From NCBI GenBank assembly GCA_041916775.1, contig JAYRYZ010000014.1, forward strand, positions 1 to 64,000: DNA of 64,000 bases, read 5' to 3'. The DNA is from UBA2357 sp041916775 (GTDB lineage: Bacteria > Pseudomonadota > Gammaproteobacteria > Burkholderiales > Rhodocyclaceae). The notes under the pieces were generated by a model that was not told where the DNA came from, did not search any database, and was given only the letters and a program-made list of their open reading frames with translations. Of this stretch, positions 25,197 through 33,784 are shown piece by piece. Positions within the stretch are counted from its first letter, which is position 1; every line of letters starts with the position of its first letter. The position numbers and the translations under genes are program-made.

Positions 25197-25951
25197 GATC
25201 CGCTCGTGCTTTCCGCCGTGGCGACGGCGGCGGCGAGCACGTAGCCCTCGTTGCGCACGGTCTTGATGATCGCGGGTTCGCGCGCGTTGTCGCGCAGGCG
25301 CTGGCGCAGCCGGCTCACGAGGAGATCGATCGAGCGGTCGAAAACGTCTGCCTCGCGCCCCTGGGTGAGCTCCATCAGCTGATCCCGGCTCAGTACCCTC
25401 TGCGGGTGCGCGACGAACACCGACAGCATGCGGTATTCGGCACCCGAGAGCGGCACCACGGTGTCGTCCGCTGCGACCAGGTGGCGCGCCACCGTATCCA
25501 ATCGCCAGCCGGCGAATGCCAGCACGCGCGCCTGCTCGGCGGGTCCGGGCGCGAGGTTCGGCGGCAGCGCCCGGGCGCGGCGGAGGATGGCGCGGATACG
25601 CGCGAACAACTCGCGCGGCACGAAGGGCTTCGGCAGGTAATCGTCTGCACCCATCTCCAGCCCGATGATGCGGTCCATGTCCTCGCCGCGCGCGGTGAGC
25701 ATGAGGATCGGCGTCGCAGCGTGGTTCGTGCTCGCGCGCAGGTTGCGGCACAGGGTCAGGCCGTCCTCGCCGGGCATCATGATGTCGAGGACGATCAGAT
25801 CCACCCGGTGCTGCGCCAGCTGTTCGCGCATCTCGCGCCCGTCGGCGGCAGTGAGGCAGCGCAAGCCCTGCTTCTCGAGATAGTCGGCAAGCAGGGTGCG
25901 GATGTCGCGGTCGTCATCGACGATCAGTACATGGTCGGCGGATGGGTTCAT
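25193..25951 (-). CDS. OmpR-family response regulator
   Basis: A receiver domain with acidic cluster VDDDRD at 11-16 and phosphoacceptor Asp56 (VLDIMMPGEDG), Lys within YLPKPF, is followed by a winged-helix DNA-binding domain ending GYVLAAA. I list ATG 25951 (252 residues) because family similarity begins there; ATGs at 26002/26005 are also in frame. It is the first gene of the regulator-kinase pair and lies 223 nt from the divergent Spy-like gene, which it may control. Confidence 0.93.
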   Translation of the reverse strand: MNPSADHVLIVDDDRDIRTLLADYLEKQGLRCLTAADGREMREQLAQHRVDLIVLDIMMPGEDGLTLCRNLRASTNHAATPILMLTARGEDMDRIIGLEMGADDYLPKPFVPRELFARIRAILRRARALPPNLAPGPAEQARVLAFAGWRLDTVARHLVAADDTVVPLSGAEYRMLSVFVAHPQRVLSRDQLMELTQGREADVFDRSIDLLVSRLRQRLRDNAREPAIIKTVRNEGYVLAAAVATAESTSGS

Positions 25952-26174
25952 CTCGGGCTCGAAGGTGGGCTCTGCCGCGCGTGAGGTGGCGGTCAGACGC
26001 ATCATAGGTCCAATGCCCGGTGCCTTTGTATCCCAGAGTATCTGCCCTGCACCCCGATACTTGGCCACGCAAATTCGCATCGGCCGGACAAATCGCGCTT
26101 ACATCGCGGTGGTGTAATGGCTCCGTCGCCCGAACGGTTCGGGGGCGTTGAAGGAATCAGAGGAGCTGAAGATC

Positions 26175-26732
26175 ATGAAAACCTGGATGAAGACTGCGAT
26201 GGCCACGACCCTCGTTGCCGTGACTGCCCTGGGTGGAACCGCCGTGCTGGCGCGTGGCGGGGATTGCGACGGGTATGGCATGCGGGATGGTCGCGGATGG
26301 AGCCAGATGGCCCCCGAGGAGCGGCAGGCGCGCATGGCCGAGCGTTTCGAAACCCGCATGGCCCGGCTCGAGCTCGCGCTGGCGCTGACCGCGGAGCAGA
26401 AGCCCGCCTGGGGTGCACTGAAGCAGGCCATGGCCGAGCGCCGCGGCGAAATGATGAAGCAGATGCAGGACGGGCCGCGCCAGGCCGCCAGCTTGCCGGC
26501 ACCCGAGCGCATGCAGCGCATGGAGGCCATGGGTCGGTTGCATCTGGAGCAGATGGCGAAGACGCGTAGCGCGGTCGAGACCTTCTACGCCCAACTGTCG
26601 GAGGCGCAGAAGACCGTGTTCGATGCCGACTTTCCGATGATGGGTGGACCTGGCGGCATGAAGGGGCACAAGGGCATGCATCCGATGCGCGGCGAGCGCG
26701 GCATGCAAGCAGGTCAGCCGGGTCGCGGCTGA
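26175..26732 (+). CDS. Spy/CpxP-like periplasmic protein (LTXXQ family)
   Basis: A signal peptide (MKTWMKTAMATTLVAVTALGG, cleavage near VLA-RG) is followed by a methionine-rich helical domain with two family blocks: LALTAEQKPAW and LSEAQKTVFDADFP. Related proteins are ATP-independent periplasmic chaperones or stress sensors. The Met/His/Gly-rich tail (GGMKGHKGMHPMRGERGMQ) could bind metal. I chose ATG 26175 because an AGGAG site precedes it; it gives 185 residues. It is divergent from an OmpR/EnvZ-like pair, as cpxP is from cpxRA. Confidence 0.85.
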   Translation: MKTWMKTAMATTLVAVTALGGTAVLARGGDCDGYGMRDGRGWSQMAPEERQARMAERFETRMARLELALALTAEQKPAWGALKQAMAERRGEMMKQMQDGPRQAASLPAPERMQRMEAMGRLHLEQMAKTRSAVETFYAQLSEAQKTVFDADFPMMGGPGGMKGHKGMHPMRGERGMQAGQPGRG

Positions 26733-26746
26733 GCTTCTGCAAAAAA

Positions 26747-26768
26747 ATGCCCGGGTCGCCCCGGGCAT
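26747..26768 (-). terminator. rho-independent terminator for aceA
   Basis: A 9-bp GC stem (ATGCCCGGG at 26747-26755 with 26760-26768) has seven A residues on its left side, which read as a T-run on the minus strand. It lies downstream of the aceA stop. Confidence 0.8.
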
Positions 26769-26781
26769 TGTGCCGTACGGT

Positions 26782-26813
26782 CAGCCGGGCGTCAGCGTCG
26801 TGACGCCCGGCTG
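26782..26813. terminator. second strong hairpin in the spy-like/aceA gap
   Basis: A perfect 13-bp stem (26782-26794 with 26801-26813) and a 6-nt loop lie 11 nt after the aceA stop. It has no T-run. With the neighbouring hairpin it forms a double barrier between convergent genes. Confidence 0.55.
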
Positions 26814-26823
26814 CTGACGGAGA

Positions 26824-28137
26824 TCAGTGGAACTGCTCTTCTTCGGTCGAACCGGTCAGCGCCTTCACCGACGAGGAGCCACCCTGGATCACGGTGGTGA
26901 CTTCGTCGAAGTAGCCGGTGCCGACTTCCTGCTGGTGCGAGACGAAGGTGTAGCCCTGCTCGCGCGCGGCGAATTCCGGCTCCTGAACCATCTCGACGTA
27001 GTGCTTCATGCCCTCGCCGCGAGCGTAGGCATGGGCGAACTTGAAGGTGTTGTACCAGTTGACGTGGATGCCCGCCAGGGTGATGAACTGGTACTTGTAA
27101 CCCAGCGCCGACAGCTCTTCCTGGAAGGCGGCGATCTGCGCGTCGTTGAGGTTCTTCTTCCAGTTGAAGGAGGGCGAGCAGTTGTACGACAGCAGCTTGC
27201 CCGGGCAGGCGGCCTGGATGGCCTGGGCGAATTCGCGGGCGAAGCCGATATCGGGCACGCCGGTCTCGCACCACACCAGGTCGGCGTACGGAGCGTACGC
27301 GACACCGCGCGAGATCGACTGCTCGAGACCGTTCTTGACGCGGTAGAAGCCTTCCTGGGTGCGCTCACCGGTGAGGAAGGGCTTGTCGTTGTCGTCGTAG
27401 TCCGAGGTGATGAGGTTGGCGGCTTCGGCATCGGTACGCGCCAGGATCAGCGTCGGCACGCCCATGACGTCAGCGGCGAAACGCGCCGAGATCAGCTTCT
27501 CGACCGCTTCACGAGTCGGGACGAGCACCTTGCCGCCCATGTGGCCGCACTTCTTCGCGGCAGCCAGCTGGTCCTCGAAGTGCACACCGGCGGCGCCGGC
27601 GGCGATCATGTTCTTCATCAGTTCGAAGGCGTTCAGCACGCCGCCGAAACCGGCTTCCGCGTCGGCAACGATCGGCAGGAAATAGTCGATGAAGCCTTCG
27701 TCGCCCGGGTTGATGCCGCGCGACCACTGGATCTCGTCAGCGCGCTTGAAGGTGTTGTTGATGCGGCGGACCATGGTCGGCACCGAGTCGTAGGCGTACA
27801 GCGACTGATCCGGGTACATGGTTTCGGAGGTGTTGCCGTCGGCGGCGACCTGCCAGCCGGACAGATACACGGCTTCCAGGCCCGCCTTGGCCTGTTGCAT
27901 GGCCTGACCGGCGGTGATCGCGCCGAAGGCGTTCACGTAGCCCTTCTTGGCGCCGCCGTTGACCTTATCCCACAGGATCTTGGCACCGCGCTGGGCCAGG
28001 GTGTACTCCGGCTGCAGGGAGCCGCGCAGGCGAACGACGTCCGCAGCGGAATAACCGCGCTTGACGAGCTTCCAACGGGGGTTTTCAGCCCAGTCCTTCT
28101 CGAGGGCGGCGATCTGCTGTTCGCGGGTCATGGTCAT
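26824..28137 (-). CDS. aceA: isocitrate lyase
   Basis: AceA splits isocitrate to succinate and glyoxylate, the first step of the glyoxylate shunt. The catalytic signature KKCGHMGGK is intact, and the C-terminal part (NCSPSFNWKKNL) is typical. I chose ATG 28137 since GGAAG lies about 9 nt upstream; it gives 437 residues, the normal length for this shorter ICL class. An ATG at 28161 is also in frame. It is monocistronic with its own promoter and terminator. Malate synthase (glcB) lies about 20 kb away. Confidence 0.97.
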   Translation of the reverse strand: MTMTREQQIAALEKDWAENPRWKLVKRGYSAADVVRLRGSLQPEYTLAQRGAKILWDKVNGGAKKGYVNAFGAITAGQAMQQAKAGLEAVYLSGWQVAADGNTSETMYPDQSLYAYDSVPTMVRRINNTFKRADEIQWSRGINPGDEGFIDYFLPIVADAEAGFGGVLNAFELMKNMIAAGAAGVHFEDQLAAAKKCGHMGGKVLVPTREAVEKLISARFAADVMGVPTLILARTDAEAANLITSDYDDNDKPFLTGERTQEGFYRVKNGLEQSISRGVAYAPYADLVWCETGVPDIGFAREFAQAIQAACPGKLLSYNCSPSFNWKKNLNDAQIAAFQEELSALGYKYQFITLAGIHVNWYNTFKFAHAYARGEGMKHYVEMVQEPEFAAREQGYTFVSHQQEVGTGYFDEVTTVIQGGSSSVKALTGSTEEEQFH

Positions 28138-28465
28138 GAGAGCTTCCTTGTTCACTGACAACGTTACGGGGGAGGGAGTTGTCGCTGGAGCGATCGGGCG
28201 CGGCGTTGCGCGGAAAACGGATTCGATACGCAGTCACGTTCGCTACCGATTCACCCTTGCAGCTGTGACGAAGTATAGGAAGGTTTTCGCTTTGCAGCAA
28301 CAAGTCTTATATAAGATATAAGAAAAAAGTTTGTTATTTAAAAACAGGGATTTGAGAATACTTTTTTACAATGCAAAACGCGAATCGGCGTGATGAAACG
28401 AAAAAGTGTTGCGCTGCGGTAGGGGCAGGTCGTTTGCCGTGCGGACGGAAAACGACCTGCCGGGC
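28138..28465. other. aceA upstream region, AT-rich
   Basis: This 328-nt gap between rraA and aceA contains no credible gene. It holds the aceA promoter and an unusually AT-rich tract (about 28303-28372) with a perfect 12-bp palindrome TCTTATATAAGA at 28305-28316. Nothing else was recognised. Confidence 0.6.
28272..28300 (-). promoter_or_regulatory. predicted sigma-70 promoter of aceA
   Basis: On the minus strand, TTGCTG (28300-28295) and TATACT (28277-28272) are separated by 17 nt. The -10 matches five of six consensus bases; the -35 matches only the first three. A GCAAAGCGAA sequence between them recalls the TTTGCAAA-type boxes of short-chain fatty-acid regulators, but the match is weak. 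A palindromic AT tract lies 4 bp upstream of the -35. Confidence 0.55.
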
Positions 28466-28945
28466 TCACAGCAATGATTGGGCCGAGACGATCACCCCGT
28501 CCTCGTCTGCGTACAGGTATTCGCCCGGGGTGAAGGTGATGCCGCCGAAGCTCACCGGGACGTCGCTGTCGCCCACACCCTTCTTCACTGTTTTCATCGG
28601 ATGTGTGCCGAGCGCGAACACGCCGAGCTCCATTGCCGAGATCGCCTTCGAGTCGCGGATGCAGCCATAGACGACGACGCCTGCCCAGCCGTTCTTCACC
28701 CCCAGCAGCGCGAGTTGGTCGCCGACCAGCGCACAACGCATCGATCCGCCGCCATCCACCACCAGCACCCGGCCGTTGCCCGGCGTCTCGAGCGCGCTGC
28801 GCACCAGCGAGTTGTCCTCGAAGAGTTTCAGGGTGGCGATCTGCCCGTGGAATTTCGTGCGTCCGCCAAAGCTGCGGAACATCGGCGCGCACACGCGCAC
28901 GCGTCCCTCGTTGGCATCGCACAGGTCGGTGGTGAGTATGTCCAT
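28466..28945 (-). CDS. rraA: RraA family protein (RNase E inhibitor / HMG-CHA aldolase fold)
   Basis: The 159-residue protein belongs to the RraA/aldolase family. Conserved blocks include TTDLCDAN near the start, FGGRTKFHGQIAT, VVDGGGSMRCALVGD, GCIRD near residue 95 (substrate-binding Arg/Asp), and YADEDGVIV. Members inhibit RNase E in E. coli or act as 4-hydroxy-4-methyl-2-oxoglutarate/oxaloacetate lyases; sequence alone does not decide. The start ATG 28945 has AAGGA 5 nt upstream. It lies downstream of clpA on the same strand, separated by a terminator. Confidence 0.88.
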   Translation of the reverse strand: MDILTTDLCDANEGRVRVCAPMFRSFGGRTKFHGQIATLKLFEDNSLVRSALETPGNGRVLVVDGGGSMRCALVGDQLALLGVKNGWAGVVVYGCIRDSKAISAMELGVFALGTHPMKTVKKGVGDSDVPVSFGGITFTPGEYLYADEDGVIVSAQSLL

Positions 28946-29045
28946 GGTCATCCTTCATCAGTTGTGATTGAACCGGGGGGCTATGCTAGCGCGGCTCGGC
29001 GCCGAAAGACATGCATGTTGGCAGGGGGGCTGTGCAGCGATGGGG

Positions 29046-29075
29046 CGAAAAAAAAGGCGACCGGGTGGTCGCCTT
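29046..29075 (-). terminator. rho-independent terminator after clpA
   Basis: A 9-bp stem (AAGGCGACC at 29054-29062 with 29067-29075) is followed on the minus strand by nine T residues. It lies 23 nt after the clpA stop. Confidence 0.88.
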
Positions 29076-29097
29076 GTGCACAAAGAATGCGGTCGCG

Positions 29098-31371
29098 TCA
29101 GGTGGTGGCAGCCTCGACTTCGTCGAACAGCAGCGTGACCTTGCCCTCTGCATCGAGGTCGATCGTGACCTTGCCGCCGTTCGCGAGGCGCCCGAACAGG
29201 AGTTCGTCGGCCAGCGCCGAACGGATCGCATCCTGGATGAGACGCGCCATCGGGCGCGCGCCCATGAGCGGGTCGAAACCCTCGGAAGCAAGCCAGGTCT
29301 TCAACTCGTCGCTGAAATGCGCCTCGACCTTGCGCTCGTGCAACTGTGCCTCGAGTTGCATCAGGAACTTCTCGACCACCTTCAGGATGATGGTGTTGTC
29401 GAGCGGCGCAAAGGAGATCGTCGCATCCAGGCGATTGCGGAACTCGGGCGAGAACATGCGCTTGATCTCGGCCATCTCGTCGCCGACCTCGCGCTTTGCC
29501 GAGAAGCCCATCACCGTCTTCTGCATGGCTTCCGCGCCGGCATTGGTGGTCATGATGATGATCACATTGCGGAAGTCCGCCTCACGCCCGTTGTTGTCGG
29601 TGAGCGTGCCGTGGTCCATGACCTGCAGCAGGATGTTGTAGATATCCGGATGCGCCTTCTCGATCTCGTCGAGGAGCAGCACGCAATGCGGTTTCTTGGT
29701 GATCGCCTCGGTCAGCAGGCCGCCGTTGTCGAAACCGACATAGCCCGGAGGCGCGCCGATGAGGCGCGATACCGCGTGGCGCTCCATGTACTCCGACATG
29801 TCGAAGCGCACGAGCTCGATACCCAGCGTGTAGGCGAGCTGGCGTGCGACCTCGGTCTTGCCGACGCCGGTGGGGCCGCTGAAGAGGAAGCTGCCGATCG
29901 GCTTTTGCGGATTGCCGAGCCCCGAGCGCGACATCTTGATCGCCTTCGAGAGCGCCTCGATCGCCGCGTCCTGACCGAACACGACGTTCTTCAGGTCGCG
30001 ATCGAGCGTCTTCAGCGCGGTGCGGTCGTCGTTGGAGACCGAGCGTGGAGGGATGCGCGCGATCTTGGCGACGATCTCCTCGATCTCGAGTTTGCCGATG
30101 GTTTTCTTCTGCTTGGACTTCGGCAGGATGCGCTGTGCGGCGCCGGCCTCGTCGATCACGTCGATTGCCTTGTCCGGCAGGTGGCGATCATTGATGTAGC
30201 GGGCCGAAAGCTCGGCCGCGGAGCTCAGCGCGGCGGCGGAATACTTCACGCCGTGGTGTTCCTCGAAGCGGCTCTTCAGCCCCTTGAGGATCTCCACCGT
30301 CTCGGGCACCGAGGGTTCCGTCACATCCACCTTCTGGAAGCGCCGCGACAGGGCGTGGTCCTTCTCGAAGATCTGGCGGAACTCGTTGTAGGTGGTCGCA
30401 CCAATGCACTTCAGCTGGCCGGAGGACAGGGCCGGCTTCAGCAGGTTGGAGGCGTCTAGCGTGCCGCCGGAGGCCGCGCCGGCCCCGATCAGGGTATGAA
30501 TTTCGTCGATGAAGAGGATCGCGTTCTGCGCTTCGCGCAGCTGCTTCAGCACCGCCTTCAGGCGCTGCTCGAAATCGCCGCGGTACTTCGTGCCGGCAAG
30601 CAGCGCACCCATGTCGAGCGCATACACCTGCGCATCTTTCAGGATGTCGGGCACGCGATCCTCGACGATGCGGCGGGCAAGGCCTTCTGCGATCGCGGTC
30701 TTGCCGACACCGGCCTCGCCGACCAGCAGCGGGTTGTTCTTGCGGCGCCGGCACAGCGTCTGGATGACGCGCTCGAGCTCCTTGTCACGGCCGATGAGTG
30801 GGTCGATCTTGCCGACCAATGCCTGCTGATTGAGGTTCTGGGTGAAGTTCTCGAGCGCACCGCCGGGCTGCGCGGCTTCAGGCTCCTGCTCGCCTTGTTC
30901 GCCCTCGGACTTCTGCGATCCTGCGGCGCGCTGCGGCGGAGTCTTGGAGATGCCGTGCGAGATGAAATTGACCACGTCCAGGCGCGAGATGTTCTGGCGC
31001 TGGAGGAAGTACACCGCGTGGGAGTCCTTCTCGCCGAAGATCGCGACCAGCACATTCGCACCGGTCACTTCCTTCTTGCCGGAGGACTGCACATGCAGGA
31101 TCGCGCGCTGGATCACCCGTTGGAAGCCGAGCGTGGGTTGGGTGTCGATCTCGACATCGCCCTCCACCTTGGGAGTGTGCTCGTTGATGAACGCGGTGAG
31201 CTCCTTGCGCAGCTCGTCGATGTTGGCCTCGCATGCGCGAAGTACCTCGGCGGCAGAAGGATTGTCCAGCAAAGCGAGCAGCAGGTGCTCGACCGTGATG
31301 AACTCGTGCCTTTTTTGCCGGGCCTCGACAAACGCCATGTGCAGACTGACTTCAAGTTCCTGCGCGATCAT
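29098..31371 (-). CDS. clpA: ATP-dependent Clp protease ATP-binding subunit ClpA
   Basis: ClpA is the Hsp100 unfoldase that feeds substrates to ClpP. The protein has about 757 residues from ATG 31371 (MIAQELEVSL). It has an N-terminal ClpN double repeat, two AAA+ modules with Walker A GEAGVGKT and GPTGVGKT, and the IGL-type ClpP loop region in D2. An upstream in-frame ATG at 31395 would overlap clpS. It follows clpS by 2 nt, the usual adaptor-unfoldase pair. Confidence 0.96.
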   Translation of the reverse strand: MIAQELEVSLHMAFVEARQKRHEFITVEHLLLALLDNPSAAEVLRACEANIDELRKELTAFINEHTPKVEGDVEIDTQPTLGFQRVIQRAILHVQSSGKKEVTGANVLVAIFGEKDSHAVYFLQRQNISRLDVVNFISHGISKTPPQRAAGSQKSEGEQGEQEPEAAQPGGALENFTQNLNQQALVGKIDPLIGRDKELERVIQTLCRRRKNNPLLVGEAGVGKTAIAEGLARRIVEDRVPDILKDAQVYALDMGALLAGTKYRGDFEQRLKAVLKQLREAQNAILFIDEIHTLIGAGAASGGTLDASNLLKPALSSGQLKCIGATTYNEFRQIFEKDHALSRRFQKVDVTEPSVPETVEILKGLKSRFEEHHGVKYSAAALSSAAELSARYINDRHLPDKAIDVIDEAGAAQRILPKSKQKKTIGKLEIEEIVAKIARIPPRSVSNDDRTALKTLDRDLKNVVFGQDAAIEALSKAIKMSRSGLGNPQKPIGSFLFSGPTGVGKTEVARQLAYTLGIELVRFDMSEYMERHAVSRLIGAPPGYVGFDNGGLLTEAITKKPHCVLLLDEIEKAHPDIYNILLQVMDHGTLTDNNGREADFRNVIIIMTTNAGAEAMQKTVMGFSAKREVGDEMAEIKRMFSPEFRNRLDATISFAPLDNTIILKVVEKFLMQLEAQLHERKVEAHFSDELKTWLASEGFDPLMGARPMARLIQDAIRSALADELLFGRLANGGKVTIDLDAEGKVTLLFDEVEAATT

Positions 31372-31373
31372 TC

Positions 31374-31691
31374 TCAATTTTCCTCCATCACGCATGCAAG
31401 CGGGTGTTGATGCTGGCGGGCGAAGGAAACGACCTGTTCAACCTTGGTCGCTGCGACGTCCTTGGGGAAAACGCCGCAAACCCCCGACCCTTCTCTGTGA
31501 ACTTGGAGCATGACGCGCGTGGCTCGTTCGCGGTCCATGCCAAAAAAACTCTGCAGCACAACGACCACGAACTCCATTGGGGTGAAGTCATCGTTGAGGA
31601 GCAGCACCTTGTAGAAGGGCGGGGGTCTGGTGCGTGTCCGCTCCGCCTCGAGTAGGAACTCGTCCTGCTTATGGGTGGCCATGAGATTCAT
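31374..31691 (-). CDS. clpS: ATP-dependent Clp protease adaptor ClpS
   Basis: ClpS delivers N-degron substrates to ClpA. The core shows the family blocks PPPFYKVLLLNDDFTPMEFV, DRERATRVMLQVHREGSGVCG and the VEQVVSFARQ helix. The start is ATG 31691 or 31682; the longer reading from 31793 is not supported by the family. It is first in the clpS-clpA unit and diverges from cspA. Confidence 0.95.
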   Translation of the reverse strand: MNLMATHKQDEFLLEAERTRTRPPPFYKVLLLNDDFTPMEFVVVVLQSFFGMDRERATRVMLQVHREGSGVCGVFPKDVAATKVEQVVSFARQHQHPLACVMEEN

Positions 31692-32107
31692 TCTAATCAA
31701 GTCGGTGCAGAGTGCAATAGAGCGAGTCGTGTTCTCGTGCAATGTGTCGCGGGCGAAACTGCAACAGTCTGCATGGTGCATTGCACATCGCATGAATATG
31801 TATGCAGTTCAATGATTTGTGAGGATTTTCTGATGGGCTTCTGCTTCGTTGGTGTGTGAATGGTGCGATGCGACAGAAACCTCACGATTTCCCGGTGCGG
31901 CCCGGGTCACGATTCGCTTGACGCTCGGCGCGCAAGTGCGTAAAAGAAAAGCCGTGTGAAATGCAAGGTAAATCGCACAGGTTCTGGGGTTCATGGCTGC
32001 CTGGAGTGGTTCTGGATGCACAGGTCTGGTTTCGTTGCGCTGAGCATTTGATGCACGAGCGGGGATGGCCCGTAACACGTTAAGTAAATTTGAAGGATTA
32101 AGGCAAT
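31692..32107. other. clpS/cspA divergent intergenic region with long cspA leader
   Basis: This 416-nt stretch has no supported gene; the one reading frame on the minus strand lacks a ribosome site and family resemblance. It is clearly less GC-rich than its surroundings. Cold shock genes commonly carry a long structured 5' leader, and the space here would allow one. I did not identify a definite -10/-35 pair or cold box. Confidence 0.5.
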
Positions 32108-32311
32108 ATGGCAACTGGTACCGTGAAGTGGTTCAATGATTCCAAGGGTTTTGGCTTCATTACTCCGGACGACGGCAGCGAAGATCTCTTTGCACACTTT
32201 TCCGCCATCAACATGAGCGGTTTCAAGACGCTCAAGGAAGGCGAAAAGGTTTCCTTTGAAGTGACGCAGGGCCCGAAGGGCAAACAGGCTTCGAACATCC
32301 AGAAGGCCTGA
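32108..32311 (+). CDS. cspA: cold shock domain protein
   Basis: The 67-residue single CSD protein binds single-stranded RNA/DNA and melts RNA structure. RNP1 is KGFGFITP at 16-23 and RNP2 is DLFAHF at 31-36. It is monocistronic with a purine-rich ribosome site and ends in a strong terminator. Confidence 0.96.
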   Translation: MATGTVKWFNDSKGFGFITPDDGSEDLFAHFSAINMSGFKTLKEGEKVSFEVTQGPKGKQASNIQKA

Positions 32312-32385
32312 GTCCCAGGAATCATTGATCGGGTCCCCGGGGTGCATAGCATCCAGTTGACCTGAGTTTTCGCCGCATCAAGGCG

Positions 32386-32413
32386 AAAAGGGCTGCCGAA
32401 AGGCAGCCCTTTT
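32386..32413 (+). terminator. rho-independent terminator after cspA
   Basis: A 12-bp stem (AAAAGGGCTGCC at 32386-32397 with 32402-32413) has a GAAA tetraloop and ends in four T residues. It lies 75 nt after the cspA stop. Confidence 0.9.
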
Positions 32414-32476
32414 GTGTTGACCGTGTCCTCGGCGCGTGCGTGCTGCGTCAGATCTCCTTGCCGGCCCCAAAATGGA

Positions 32477-32498
32477 ACGGCCCGCATGCGCGGGCCGT
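32477..32498 (-). terminator. hairpin terminator for the rpmB-rpmG unit
   Basis: A 9-bp GC stem (ACGGCCCGC at 32477-32485 with 32490-32498) lies 29 nt after the rpmG stop. On the minus strand it is followed by TCCATTTT. Confidence 0.75.
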
Positions 32499-32526
32499 CA
32501 GGGTGCCTTCACGACTGCAGCACACA

Positions 32527-32694
32527 TCACTTCAGTTTGACTTCCTTGTACAGCACGTGTTTGCGCACGACCGGGTCGTACTTCTTGAACTCGAGTTTGT
32601 TCGGGGTGGTGCGCTTGTTCTTGGAAGCGGTGTAGAAATGACCGGTACCAGCGGTCGATTCCAGCTTGATCTTTTCGCGTCCGCCTTTGGCCAT
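32527..32694 (-). CDS. rpmG: 50S ribosomal protein L33
   Basis: This 55-residue basic protein begins MAKGGREKIKLESTAGTGHF and ends KHVLYKEVKLK, the clear L33 sequence. It lacks the four zinc cysteines found in C+ paralogues, so it is the zinc-independent form. It lies 41 nt after rpmB, the usual pair order. Confidence 0.97.
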   Translation of the reverse strand: MAKGGREKIKLESTAGTGHFYTASKNKRTTPNKLEFKKYDPVVRKHVLYKEVKLK

Positions 32695-32735
32695 GACGTT
32701 CTCCGTATGTTCTCTTCAGATTCGGGGTGGGGTGT

Positions 32736-32972
32736 TCAGATCTTGTCGCCGCGGGCGCGCAGTTCCGAAACGACCACGTCGATACCCTTCTTGTCGATGG
32801 TGCGAAGGGCCGCATTGGAGACGCGCAGGCGAATCCAGCGGTTTTCGGCTTCGCTCCAGAACCGGCGGTTTTGCAGGTTGGGCAGGAAGCGACGCTTGGT
32901 CTTGTTGTTGGCGTGGGAAACGTTGTTTCCCGACATCGGTGCTTTACCGGTCACTTGGCAGACGCGAGCCAT
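32736..32972 (-). CDS. rpmB: 50S ribosomal protein L28
   Basis: The 78-residue protein begins MARVCQVTGKAPMSGNNVSH and contains KTKRRFLPNLQNRRFW, both diagnostic of L28. The start is ATG 32972; a longer in-frame reading overlaps radC and is a shadow. It heads the rpmB-rpmG unit, and radC ends 92 nt upstream on the same strand. Confidence 0.97.
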   Translation of the reverse strand: MARVCQVTGKAPMSGNNVSHANNKTKRRFLPNLQNRRFWSEAENRWIRLRVSNAALRTIDKKGIDVVVSELRARGDKI

Positions 32973-33064
32973 AGTTTGCTCCAGAGGATTCGGATTTCTA
33001 AAAACGTGCGAATCTAGCACAGGAGTCCTGGTCTTTGCAAGGCAATCGCGAGCGACGACCATGC

Positions 33065-33742
33065 TCAAAGCAGGCCCCGTTCGGCGAAGGAAACGGGGGG
33101 CCCATGGGCGGTCACGACAAAGTGGTCGAGCACCCTGACATCCACCAGGTTGAGCGCTTCCTTGACCGCACGCGTGATGCTCTCGTCGGCGTGGCTGGGC
33201 TCGCTGGCCCCTGACGGATGGTTGTGCGCGAGGATGATCGCTGCTGCATTGTAGGCGAGGCAGAGCTTGACCACCTCGCGCGGATAGACGCTGGTCTGGG
33301 TAAGGGTACCGCGGAACAACTCCTCGGCACGGATGAGGTGATTGCGATTGTCTAGCATCAGCACATAGAACACCTCGTGCGGCAGCGAGCCGATCTTCAG
33401 GCGTAGCCAGTCGCGCACCGCCTGTGGCGAATCCATGATGTCGCGCTGGCGCATCTCCTCGCCGAGCGCGCGCCTTGCCAGTTCCATGGAGGCCTGCAGT
33501 TGGGCATACTTCGCGAGGCCCATTCCCGGTACGGTGGCGAAAGCCGCGGCGGGGGCGCTGCACAGGGCCGTGAGCGTGCCGAAATGATCGAGCAAGGTGC
33601 GCGCGAGGTCGACTGCGGTCTGGCCCTTGATGCCGACGCGCAGGAACAGGGCGAGAAGCTCGGCATCCGAAAGTGCGGCGGCGCCGTGGGCGAGGAGCTT
33701 CTCGCGTGGGCGCTCGGCTTCCGGCCAATCGGTGATGGCCAT
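33065..33742 (-). CDS. radC: RadC family JAB/JAMM protein
   Basis: This 225-residue protein has an N-terminal helix-hairpin-helix part (TVPGMGLAKYA) and a C-terminal JAMM metalloprotease-like domain with LAHNHPSG followed by an SxxD (EPSHAD). Despite the name its role in repair is unproven. The start is ATG 33742; longer readings run antisense through coaBC. It diverges from coaBC with 42 nt between the starts, a common arrangement. Confidence 0.95.
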   Translation of the reverse strand: MAITDWPEAERPREKLLAHGAAALSDAELLALFLRVGIKGQTAVDLARTLLDHFGTLTALCSAPAAAFATVPGMGLAKYAQLQASMELARRALGEEMRQRDIMDSPQAVRDWLRLKIGSLPHEVFYVLMLDNRNHLIRAEELFRGTLTQTSVYPREVVKLCLAYNAAAIILAHNHPSGASEPSHADESITRAVKEALNLVDVRVLDHFVVTAHGPPVSFAERGLL

Positions 33743-33784
33743 GCTGTTGTCACCTCCAACATCTTTGCGGGTAATGGCATTGTC

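Noticed and set aside
31809..32114. 101-residue minus-strand frame in the cspA leader
   Set aside because: It overlaps the cspA start in antisense, has no ribosome site and no recognisable family.
32498..32815. 105-residue frame over rpmG
   Set aside because: It is the shifted frame of L33; the real gene is the 55-residue frame at 32527-32694.
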